This document shows positions 27,063-36,500 of a stretch of 64,000 nucleotides of DNA, one piece after another. Made by a program: the position numbers and the translations under genes. The notes beneath the pieces are model-generated. The model was not told the origin of the DNA. It did not search any database and worked only from the letters and a program-made list of their open reading frames with translations. Position 1 is the stretch's first letter. Each line of letters starts with the position of its first letter. Source of the stretch: UBA1181 sp045113275 (GTDB taxonomy: Bacteria > Bacteroidota > Bacteroidia > Bacteroidales > Paludibacteraceae); contig JBGUIU010000209.1 in NCBI GenBank assembly GCA_045113275.1, positions 1 to 64,000 on the forward strand. The letters are read 5' to 3'.

Positions 27063-30000
27063 TTACGAAGTGATAATGATCTTGCTATCAGAGTGATTTC
27101 CTTCTTGAAGTACTTGAATCTGAACATTTATCCGTTCTTTTAATTCTTCCACGTGACTGATAATGCCGACACGGCGACCACTTTTAGAATGAAGTGTACG
27201 TAGGGTATTGATTGCTTTTTGTAACGGTTCCCCGCTAAGTGTTCCAAATCCTTCGTCAATAAAAAGAGTGTCAACCGATAGTTGCTGACCGATATCACTC
27301 AGGGCTAATGCGAGCGATAGTGATACAAGAAAACTTTCACCTCCTGAGATGGTGCTGGCTGCACGTTGCACATATCCTTGATAGGCATCTTCGAGTAGAA
27401 TGACAAAGGTGCCGGGTTTTATCTTTAGGATATAACGGTCACTCAACGACTTCATATATCGGTTGGCAGAGTAGATCAAGCTGGATAGTACGTAACTCTG
27501 AGCAATCTTACGAAAACTTTTACCGGTTGCATCACCAAACAGAGAATTGATACGAGACCATTTATCATAAAGAGCATATTTAGTGGTCGTATCGTTTATC
27601 AGCTCTTTGAGTTGATCCTGTTTTTTCTTGTTCTCTTCAAGATGTAGGATGAGTCCAACTTTTTTCTCGTTGATTTGGCTTCGTTGTTTTTCTGTCTCGT
27701 TAATTTGCGCTGTCAGATGTGCTGTCGATTCTGATTCTTCCAAATCAGGTTTCTGCTTATTCAGTTCTGTTTCTTCATCTTGTAACTGTTTCAAAGAGCT
27801 TCGTTTTTCAATAAATTCTTTATCATAAGCATCTTGTTTGTTTTCTATCTCTGTTATATCTTCAGCCTTATATGAGAGCAACGAATTGAGTATCTCTTTT
27901 GTAACAGTAGGATATTGTATGAAGAAAGTGTCTATTAATTCTTTTTTCTCCTGTTCTTTCATTTCTGCTGCAGTCAGTTGGGCTTTGCAGACTGCAATCT
28001 TGGATCTGTTATTGTTGATATCAGATAAGATATTCGTATTCTGCGTAGAGGAAGCGTCATGAGTTGTTATATCATTCCATTCAGGCATCAGTTTAAGCAC
28101 TTCCGAGATGTTCTCTTTTAGATTTGTCAGAATGGCAATCGTCTCCTGTTGAGCCTGTTCTTTCTTTTGTAAATCCTTCTGACTATCTGAATACGCTTTT
28201 GCCTTTATCTCTAGTTCTTGTATGAAATCTGACGGATTCTCTTTCCAGTTTTTCTCCCATAATTGAGCATTGATACATTGTGCTAGCTGCTCTTCTGTAT
28301 GGATTACTTCGTCATTGTATGTTTGGATATTCGCTTTTGATGATTGAATGGATTGCTGACTTTTCGTTATTTGTGTTTTGACAGCATCAAGTTTCTCCTT
28401 TTCCTGTTCTTTGAACTTGCGTGACGCATCGGCCTTTCTGCGATAGTTTTCTAATTCCTTCTCAACCTCTTCTGCTATTGTTATCTGCTTAGTTACAATG
28501 GTTAATTCATTGGTAGTGATATTCTTATATTCGCTTAATTGAGAACTTGTTATATCGCTTAATTCATTGATAGCGCATTTTTTACATGCCTGTAGCGCAT
28601 TGTTCATGCACTCTTCGAGAGAGTGATTATTTTCGAAGGTTTCCTTTGCTATCTTGTAACTATCTTTTGTTGATCGGATGTTGGCATTGAGGGCATTCTG
28701 CTTGTTTATCAACTCTTGGTATTCCTTTTCAACCTCTTCCAACGATTTTTCTGCTTGCTTATACAGTAAATCAAGGTTTTCTTCATGAGGTATAACGGAT
28801 GTGATCTCTTGATGACATACCGGACACACATCACCTATCTGTAGTTTTGAACGGATATTTTGAGCCCATTTATCGATGGATTCTCGCTGTTTCTCATAGA
28901 ATTTCTGACAAGCTTCAAGCCGAATCTTTGCCTCTCGTACCTTTTCATCAAGGATCGGTATCTGTTTTTCTAGTTCTTCGATGCTTGAGAGTTGTTTCTT
29001 TAATGCTGTTTCTGCATTGTTGACATTTTTTTTCTCACGTTCTAATGTCGCCATCCGATCTTGTGCGATCTGAATGGAAGAGAGACGTTGATTGAGATCT
29101 TCTTTGGTCTTTCGTAATGTGGCGAGACCTGTTTGTTGCAGTTGTTCTTCCTGTTGCTTTATCGAGTTTTCTAACTCAACAAGCTCTTTCCCTGCCTTGT
29201 CATAGTTCTCTTGTAGCGTATCGTAGGTGGGTTTTAATTCTGATTTTTGACTGTTATCTTCAGCCTGAATCGAATCCTTTTCCTTTTTTATTTTAGAATG
29301 TAGGTTCTCTCTGTTTTTTAGCCATTGAACAAGTTCAGCTTTCTTTTCGTACGTATCGATCTTCTCCTTTTGAGCATCTATGTATTGGGTTAATCTCTCT
29401 ATCTCCTCTTGAAGATTTGTTACGTTGTGAATGTACCACTGTTCGTCAGCTTTGATTTTCTTGAAATCATCAAAAAGATGAGTGAGCTCGTTCCGCTGTT
29501 TCTTTTGTTCATTACAAGCATCTATGATGTCATTTAACCAGACACGAGCATCGGAGGTCTCTTTCCAAAGAGAGATGAGTTGTGCGTTTCTCTTATAGTC
29601 GTCGCTTTCAATCTTCTCATTGATAAGCTGATAACTCTTTTTCGCATCCTCAATTTTTTTATTTAATGAAATTTGATTATTCAGCCATAAGCGTTTTTGA
29701 TTGAGCGATTCTATCTGTGATAGTAATCTTATATCTTCTTCGCTGTAGTTTTTTATCTCTTCCTGATACTTTGCTATTTCGTCATCAGAGAGTAACTGCA
29801 CATCATTTACTTTCTGTTGTGCACTTTCCCAATTCATCTTTTTCGATGCGGTGATATCATATATCTTTTTACCAATTTTTGTGTAGATATCCACCCCTGT
29901 TATTTTCTCTAGTATCTCAGCTTTTTCTTCGTCTTTACTATTTAGGAAACGGGTGAATTCCCCTTGTGCCAGAAGTGTTGTCCGGCAGAACTGATTAAAA

Positions 30001-30467
30001 TCCAAGCCAACTGCATGGGCTATCTCCGACGTTATCTCATCAACTTTGGTTAGAACCGTACCAGTATGTAGATTTTTCAGGTTCCATTTTTTATCTTGGA
30101 TGTTCCCTGAGAGCCTATTATGAGCACGGGCGATCGACCATGTTGCTTCATAGAGCGTTTGATTATTTCCCAGGAATGTTAAAGAGACAAAAGCTTCGCT
30201 CGTATTGTGTCTCATTAACTGTCTAGGGTCATTGATCTTCATGGATTTAGCTCCGTCCTGTACATCACCCTGCATATTGGTACTTTTCAATCTAGGCGTA
30301 TTGGCATATAAGGCAAGGCAGATAGCATCCAAGATAGTAGATTTCCCAGAGCCTGTTTTCCCTGTAATTAAGAATAGTTCATTATTTGAGAGAGGTTCTG
30401 TGGCGAAATCTATTGTCGCATCTTCGATGGAAGCGATGTTATGTATAATCAGTTTTTGTAGCTTCAT
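27063..30467 (-). CDS. sbcC: Nuclease SbcCD subunit C (SMC-like ATPase)
   Basis: An 1134-residue SMC/Rad50-like ATPase. Walker A GKTGSGKST lies at residues 36-44, the zinc hook CPVCH near 555 sits between two long coiled coils, and the C-terminal half has the signature SGGESFLVSLSLALALSD and Walker B TLFIDEGFGTLS. With SbcD it opens hairpins and processes DNA ends. It starts three bases after the sbcD stop. The coding sequence contains an A8 run (T8 on the plus strand at 29026-29033) that is kept in frame, unlike the A10 run in dnaX. Confidence 0.94.
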   Translation of the reverse strand: MKLQKLIIHNIASIEDATIDFATEPLSNNELFLITGKTGSGKSTILDAICLALYANTPRLKSTNMQGDVQDGAKSMKINDPRQLMRHNTSEAFVSLTFLGNNQTLYEATWSIARAHNRLSGNIQDKKWNLKNLHTGTVLTKVDEITSEIAHAVGLDFNQFCRTTLLAQGEFTRFLNSKDEEKAEILEKITGVDIYTKIGKKIYDITASKKMNWESAQQKVNDVQLLSDDEIAKYQEEIKNYSEEDIRLLSQIESLNQKRLWLNNQISLNKKIEDAKKSYQLINEKIESDDYKRNAQLISLWKETSDARVWLNDIIDACNEQKKQRNELTHLFDDFKKIKADEQWYIHNVTNLQEEIERLTQYIDAQKEKIDTYEKKAELVQWLKNRENLHSKIKKEKDSIQAEDNSQKSELKPTYDTLQENYDKAGKELVELENSIKQQEEQLQQTGLATLRKTKEDLNQRLSSIQIAQDRMATLEREKKNVNNAETALKKQLSSIEELEKQIPILDEKVREAKIRLEACQKFYEKQRESIDKWAQNIRSKLQIGDVCPVCHQEITSVIPHEENLDLLYKQAEKSLEEVEKEYQELINKQNALNANIRSTKDSYKIAKETFENNHSLEECMNNALQACKKCAINELSDITSSQLSEYKNITTNELTIVTKQITIAEEVEKELENYRRKADASRKFKEQEKEKLDAVKTQITKSQQSIQSSKANIQTYNDEVIHTEEQLAQCINAQLWEKNWKENPSDFIQELEIKAKAYSDSQKDLQKKEQAQQETIAILTNLKENISEVLKLMPEWNDITTHDASSTQNTNILSDINNNRSKIAVCKAQLTAAEMKEQEKKELIDTFFIQYPTVTKEILNSLLSYKAEDITEIENKQDAYDKEFIEKRSSLKQLQDEETELNKQKPDLEESESTAHLTAQINETEKQRSQINEKKVGLILHLEENKKKQDQLKELINDTTTKYALYDKWSRINSLFGDATGKSFRKIAQSYVLSSLIYSANRYMKSLSDRYILKIKPGTFVILLEDAYQGYVQRAASTISGGESFLVSLSLALALSDIGQQLSVDTLFIDEGFGTLSGEPLQKAINTLRTLHSKSGRRVGIISHVEELKERINVQIQVLQEGNHSDSKIIITS

Positions 30468-30470
30468 TTC

Positions 30471-31634
30471 TTAATCTCGTATTTCTTCTTCTACCATTTT
30501 CTGTGCCTCCATGAACATCTCAATCATCTCTTGGCTGAAATCCACTCCCGAATCTTCTGCATATCGTCGAGCGATGTCAATTGGTTTCTCTGATTGAAAT
30601 TCCTGTACGGTAAGAATCTTTGTTTCCGATTTCTCTCTTTCCTTTCGTTTCGCATTGATGTAGCAGAAGCGACATTTCTTTCCTTGTGTTAGGTTAACAG
30701 CTTCCATCTGAGCTTCTGGTGGGAGAAAATCATCTATCTCAACGTTTAACCGTATGTACGCCTCGATGTCGGAAGGGAACTCTTGTAGAAGTTGTTTGGC
30801 TTGTTCCCAACTAGCCATTCCTTGAGAGGGTAGGGTGACAAGCGGACGAGGGTTGAAGATGCTGATCGTAGCAGATTGAGCCCGTTCGCTATGCTGATTA
30901 ATCTCAACAAGCGTGATGCTATGATCATAGGTCTCGTCGAAACTTACGGGCAGAGGTGTTCCACTATAGCGAGCTTTTTTCTGACTTCCCGGAATATATT
31001 GAGCATGGTGAATATGTCCAAGAGCAAGATAATCATATCCTTCACCGAACTGACGGATATCGATGCTGTCAATGCCGCCAACCACATATTCAGAACAATC
31101 ATCATGACCGGAGAAATCGCAACCACCGACGGTTGTATGAGCCATCATTACAACTGGCAGATTCTCGGTGTTCCGCTTGTTCACTTGCTCTAGCAATTCT
31201 TGAAAGAAGCCCTCTGGCATATTTCGTTCGTTGACGTATGGAATGGCTATGATGTACCCCTTATGTGGTATTTCAATGATGTGTTCAGCGCTATTGATTT
31301 TGTTTAATGTGCCGATTACATGAACGTTCAGTGCCATCCATGGATTACGAAAGATTTCATGTTTCGTTCCACTGTCATGATTACCGGCAGTCACAATCAT
31401 CTTCATGTCGGGATGAGCCTTGTGAATCTTCACCATCGCATCAGTAAACATTGTTTGTACGGATGAAGAAGGTTGTGAAGTATGGTAAACATCGCCACAA
31501 AGAAGAAATACATCGGGTTTATGTTCAGCAACGAGAGTTACCATTTGCTCTAACATTGCTGCTTGTTCCTCCATACGATCATAATTATAGATTGTATGTC
31601 CCAGATGCCAGTCGCTTGTATGTAGTAATTTCAT
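30471..31634 (-). CDS. sbcD: Nuclease SbcCD subunit D
   Basis: A 387-residue Mre11-like metallophosphoesterase. The phosphoesterase motifs are HTSDWHLGH (1), LCGDVYH (2), AGNHDSG (3), MMAHTTVGG (4) and ALGHIHHAQ (5). It forms the nuclease part of the complex with SbcC. It starts eight bases after the end of the long dnaX frame and directly precedes sbcC, so dnaX-sbcD-sbcC forms one operon. Confidence 0.95.
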   Translation of the reverse strand: MKLLHTSDWHLGHTIYNYDRMEEQAAMLEQMVTLVAEHKPDVFLLCGDVYHTSQPSSSVQTMFTDAMVKIHKAHPDMKMIVTAGNHDSGTKHEIFRNPWMALNVHVIGTLNKINSAEHIIEIPHKGYIIAIPYVNERNMPEGFFQELLEQVNKRNTENLPVVMMAHTTVGGCDFSGHDDCSEYVVGGIDSIDIRQFGEGYDYLALGHIHHAQYIPGSQKKARYSGTPLPVSFDETYDHSITLVEINQHSERAQSATISIFNPRPLVTLPSQGMASWEQAKQLLQEFPSDIEAYIRLNVEIDDFLPPEAQMEAVNLTQGKKCRFCYINAKRKEREKSETKILTVQEFQSEKPIDIARRYAEDSGVDFSQEMIEMFMEAQKMVEEEIRD

Positions 31635-31642
31635 AAAAATGC

Positions 31643-33413
31643 TTAGTTGTAATCCAGTTCCAACCTATATTTTTCCTTGAAAGCCTCAAATTTCGGATAG
31701 TTCTCGACAAATTTTTGAAGTTTCTCATTAGGTGTCAAGATTCTAACAGTATCTTTTAGTTCAGCAATTTTCACCTCTAAGGTGATGCTGCCATTTTTCA
31801 ATTCAACGCGTAGGAAATTAAGAAGGGAGACCCTTTCTTTTAACATTTCTTTTTCTTGAATTGAGTTATCCACCATCTGGACAAGTTTATAATTATCCAT
31901 TAGGGTAGGTTTACAACTCTCCATGGTATTGAGAAGAATCTGTTTCTCATTGATTCCGCGGATATATTTGTTCCAGGCAGCTATCATCATCTCCTGTGTG
32001 AATGGAGTGTTTAAGGCAATTTCTGCCAGCTTTTCTTCTTCTTCTTTTTTTATTTCTTTCTCTTTCAGACTTTCAAAGATTGAGAAGTGTCCGACTGTTG
32101 ATGGACGAGGAGCAGAAACGGTGGTTGTAGAAGTTTGTGGAGAACTTGTGACAGTTCTCTGGGGTTGAGCGACCTGTTGAGTAGGTGCTGCAGAAGCAGC
32201 AGAGGTGCTATTCTGAGGTTTCTGAACCGTTGATTGCGATTGATTTTCTTTTGTAAATATAGGATCAAGGAGAAGAGGGATGTCTGAAAGCAGCTCTTCT
32301 AATTCACTATATTTTTTTTTTGTCCGACAGTTGGCAAAGTCGGATAAGCATCAATTCCACAAGCAGTCGTTTGTTTTTACTGACTCGGTAGTTAAGATCA
32401 CATTGGTTGGCAAGCATCAGCGCTTTGATTAGGAAATCATCCTCACAGGTCTGTGCCTGTTTCTTGAATAGATTTTTAGTCTCATCGCCCACCTCCATTA
32501 AAGAGATGGTTTTCTCATCCTTGCATACGAGGAGATTTCGGAAGTGGGAACTCAAACCGCTAACAAAATGTTGTGCGTCAAATCCCTTGCTAAGTATTTC
32601 GTTAAAGGTTAATAGGGCTTCTGAGATATTTCCTTCACAGAAGTTATTCACCAGTTTGAAGTAGTAGTCATAATCAAGAATGTTCAGATTATCGATCACA
32701 TTCTTGTAGGTTACATCTCCACCCGTACAAACCGTCACTTGGTCAAAGATGGAGAGTGCATCACGCATAGCACCATCTGCTTTCTGGGCGATGATACCAA
32801 GTCCCTCCACATCCGTTTTGATTCCTTCCTTTTCAGCAATCATCTGAAGTTGTTTGACAACATCATTGATACCAATACGGTTAAAATCAAATATCTGGCA
32901 ACGAGAAAGAATCGTAGGTAAAACCTTGTGTTTCTCTGTGGTTGCCATAATGAAGATAGCATATGACGGAGGCTCTTCCAATGTTTTCAGGAAGGCATTG
33001 AAAGCCTGAGATGACAACATATGCACCTCATCGATGATATATACACTATAGTTGCCTATCTGAGGTGGGATACGTACCTGCTCGATAAGCGAACGGATAT
33101 CATCCACACTATTGTTAGATGCAGCATCTAATTCATGAATATTATACGAACGTTGTTCGTTGAAAGCCTTACATGACTCACACTCGTTGCATGCCTCATG
33201 ATCGGCGGTAGGATTCAGGCAATTAATGGTTTTAGCAAATATACGGGCACAGGTTGTTTTTCCAACACCTCGTGGTCCACAGAACAAATAGGAATGGGCC
33301 AGTTTGCCACTCGCGATAGCACTCTTCAATGTGCTAGTCAACGAAGGCTGTCCAACTACAGATAAGAATGTAGTAGGCCTATATTTTCTGGCAGAAACAA
33401 TAAAATTGTCCAT
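31643..33413 (-). CDS. dnaX: DNA polymerase III tau subunit (needs frameshift at A10 run)
   Basis: The clamp-loader ATPase gene. Residues 1-368 are encoded in one frame: Walker A GPRGVGKTT, four zinc-site Cys (CLNPTADHEACNECESC), Walker B IIDEVHML, SRC motif LSRCQIF. That frame stops at 32307, just after a run of ten A. Omitting one A (or adding two) joins it without a stop to the next frame, through a Ser/Thr/Pro/Gln-rich linker (about 32050-32230) and a C-terminal domain (31643-31990, ending in RLELDYN) typical of Bacteroidetes tau. The joined product has 589 residues (1771 bases less one). The gene opens the dnaX-sbcD-sbcC operon. Confidence 0.88.
32307..33413 (-). CDS. dnaX: DNA polymerase III gamma form (unshifted product)
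   Basis: Without slippage the ribosome reads GAC AAA AAA AAA ATA TAG and releases a 368-residue protein ending SDKKKI. It keeps the AAA+ ATPase domains I and II and the helical collar (domain III), the parts needed to build a clamp loader, and lacks the regions that in tau bind helicase and polymerase. The cut lies close to where E. coli gamma-specific domains end, which supports a functional short form. Confidence 0.75.
   Translation of the reverse strand: MDNFIVSARKYRPTTFLSVVGQPSLTSTLKSAIASGKLAHSYLFCGPRGVGKTTCARIFAKTINCLNPTADHEACNECESCKAFNEQRSYNIHELDAASNNSVDDIRSLIEQVRIPPQIGNYSVYIIDEVHMLSSQAFNAFLKTLEEPPSYAIFIMATTEKHKVLPTILSRCQIFDFNRIGINDVVKQLQMIAEKEGIKTDVEGLGIIAQKADGAMRDALSIFDQVTVCTGGDVTYKNVIDNLNILDYDYYFKLVNNFCEGNISEALLTFNEILSKGFDAQHFVSGLSSHFRNLLVCKDEKTISLMEVGDETKNLFKKQAQTCEDDFLIKALMLANQCDLNYRVSKNKRLLVELMLIRLCQLSDKKKI
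32312..32321 (-). other. A10 slippage site in dnaX
   Basis: Ten consecutive A on the coding strand (T on the plus strand), preceded by GGAC and followed by TATAG. Outcomes: ten A give the 368-residue form; nine or twelve A give the 589-residue tau; eleven A add NIVN and stop at a TAG. An A9 run in Thermus thermophilus dnaX is known to cause transcriptional slippage producing gamma and tau. Confidence 0.75.
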
Positions 33414-33445
33414 ATACTAATTGTTACTTTTTTATAAAACCGATA

Positions 33446-33476
33446 CAAATTTATGCATTTTGAATAGCATCCACAA
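33446..33476 (-). promoter_or_regulatory. Promoter for the dnaX-sbcD-sbcC operon
   Basis: The minus strand shows TTG (33476-33474), a 20-bp spacer, and TAAATTTG (33453-33446), 33 bp before the dnaX start. No terminator is evident between the giant gene and this promoter. Confidence 0.55.
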
Positions 33477-33542
33477 CTAAATCAATTGTGAGTTATAAAC
33501 ATCTAGCATGAATGGCTGAACTTATGGGTGCTTGGGATCGTC

Positions 33543-36500
33543 TTATTTAAAGAATCCTCCGAAGACATTTCCATAAGAGATGAATTTGCAGGTTGCTGAT
33601 TCTCCTGTAACCAATTCAACTAAGCAGACATATGCGCCTTGTGGTACAAAAATCTGATTGGTATGTTTAACCTTATCTGTATGGTATATTGTCAATCCAT
33701 TTAATGCATAGATGTAGAGGTTGGCTCCCTCTAATTGTGCATCAGAGACACCATCTACGTGAATAATTGCCTTTCCACGTTCTGCTTTTGTTGGGGTCCA
33801 TACTCGGAATGGTCCGAGGATAGGTTGTATGAACTGACTGCAGACATATAGTTCTTGCTCATCTTTTCCTGTACAGATCAATGAATAATATCCTCCTATG
33901 CCGGATGTCTCCCGGTATGATTGCTCCGTGTAGGAGAGGTCTTCACCGTTCTTATACCAGTTATATGTTTCAAAATCATAACGTATATCATCACATTTAA
34001 TGATATTGCCACCGACTTCCTGAAGTAGGTTTTCATTGATTCCGATGTGGAAAATATTTGTGATGTGGTTACTTACTTTTCCTTCTCCGTAGAGTTGCAA
34101 CGTAACTTCATACGTACCTGGTTTAACATTTTCTGGTACTATGAGGGTGATGCTTCCTTGCTCGGATGCCATACTTCTGAAGTTATCAAATCCTTGCGCT
34201 TTTGCTTTGTCATCAAATACGATTCGGAAGGAGTCTGGTCTGCCTTCTAATACCTTATAGTGAATAGTTAGCGAATCGGTTGAACAGAAGCGGTTAGACT
34301 CTATTACACCATTACGTATGATGCTTTCACCTCCTGTTATGTACACATTATCAATGATGATATCTCTTCCTTGAACAAGAAGATCTAGGAGAACGATGCT
34401 GTCACACTGCGTTTGGGAAACCAATGTTTGTGTGTACTCATATCTTCCGATCTTTTCTGGTGTCACATTGAATCCGTACATGGTGTAGGACGTACCCATA
34501 ACGATGGTATCGGCAATCTTAACTGTATCGATGGCATATAGATTCAGTTTAAGAGACAATATGGAATCACATCCGTAGCTGGTTGATAATGTATCGTAAT
34601 AGATACCGGAATGAGTCAATTCTTTTCCTCTCCACTCATAGGTCTTACCACATACAGATTCTGTAATAGGAGCTGTGAGAATATCATCATGAAGCACAAG
34701 ATGAATCGTAATGATTGAATCACAGCCTGCCTGAGAGATGAGGTGCAATGTTGTATCGGATTGAATTTGATATCCTTTCCAGTTAATAGGTAGTTCATGA
34801 CGGCAAGACGATAGCGTAACGCTTTCGTTGGTGCGCTGATGAATGGTCAAATTCAATTGGCAGATACTATCACATCCTTCAACTGTTTGCAATGTGTCAT
34901 AATAGATGCCACTCTTTGTAAACTTCTTGCCATGCCATTGATATGAATCACATGCAGATTCATCTTCTATGGTTGTTTTTGAATGAAGGATATTTAAATG
35001 CACGATGAAGAATGAGTCTCTGTCATACTGATCTTTGTATGTGAATATATTATCTTCTTGCGTTAACTCTTTACCATCCCATATATATGGTAACAGATTA
35101 TCACATAATGTGAACTCGATAGAATCGACAGGATCTTCAGACGGAAGGATTGTCAAGTGCAGTGTGACGATTGAATCACATCCCACACTATTAGTAAAGG
35201 TCTGCTCATAATCGCCAGTTGTTCTATATGATTTACCGTTCCAGTTGTAGAAGATCTTAGCTGAGTCGGCAAATGCATAATAAGATGGCTGCAAAATTGT
35301 TAGATGCAATATGGCAGTAGAATCACATCCCTCTGTGTTTGTGAAATGTTTTTCGTATGTACCTGATTCCGTATAAATAGAATCATTCCATTCAAATGAG
35401 AGACAACTTTCTTCGGTCACCTCAGAGCGTGAGCTTCTTAGTTTGATTAAGTTAAGTTGGATGATGGAATCACAACCTACAGCGTTAACTGTTGTGATAG
35501 TTGTGTCTCCATATACTTTTATTCCCTTCCATTCAGCATATTCATCATTGTCACATATTGTAAGGGTCTCTTCATATCGGCTGGACTTCTTAACTTGTAG
35601 GTGTAATGTTACGATAGAGTCACAACCTGTAACTGAGGAAGTAAGCGTATGGGTATATACACCGCTCTTGGTATAATTCATACCATTGAAGTAGTAGCTT
35701 CCATCACATATTGTATCATAAACCTCAACTGTTTGGACAGGAAGGATATTTAGTTTCAATGTGATTGTTGAATCACAACCCTTCATGCTTGGAATTGTCA
35801 GGATGGTATCACTGACAATCTCGTGACCTTCCCACAGATATGGAAGATCTTTGGCACAGACATTGATTTTCTCCATGCCATAGGAAGGTGATAAGATGGT
35901 AAGGTTCAATCGTATGATTGAGTCACAACCTGTTACTTTAGAGACAAGTTTCTGCTCATATACACCTGATTGGGTATATACAAAGTCATTGTGTATATAA
36001 CTTCCACAAGCAGCGACATAGACTGTTTGGGTGATGGCAGGAACAATATTCAATACAATGGTTACGATTGAGTCGCAACCTTGTGCATTGGTAAGGGTTA
36101 GTACTGTATCTGTTCTGATCTTATATCCTTCCCATTCGTATGGTAATTCTTTTGGACAGATTGTAAAGGTGTCTGTTCCGTATGTCTCTTTTAAGACGGT
36201 TAGGTTCAATGTCAGAATAGAGTCGCATCCAGTAATGAGGGAAACGAGGTTCTGTGTATAGGTTCCGCTTTCTGTATAAGTTATATCGTTCAATGTATAT
36301 TGACCACATACCGTTTCTGTGATGGTACTTGTGATGGCAGGTGTGCGATTGAGTCGTATGTTGATGATTGAATCGCAACCCTGTTGATTTGTAATGGTTA
36401 TGATGGTGTCATTATATATCTCAAATTCATTCCAGTGTAATGGAAGCTGAGCTTCACAGACTGTGATGGTCTCAATGCTTTCTGTTGGTTGTAGGATTGT

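Noticed and set aside
32065..32268. A 67-codon open frame between the two halves of dnaX
   Set aside because: It is the third frame of the tau linker. The frame that joins the 5' and 3' parts after loss of one A is the other one and runs without a stop.
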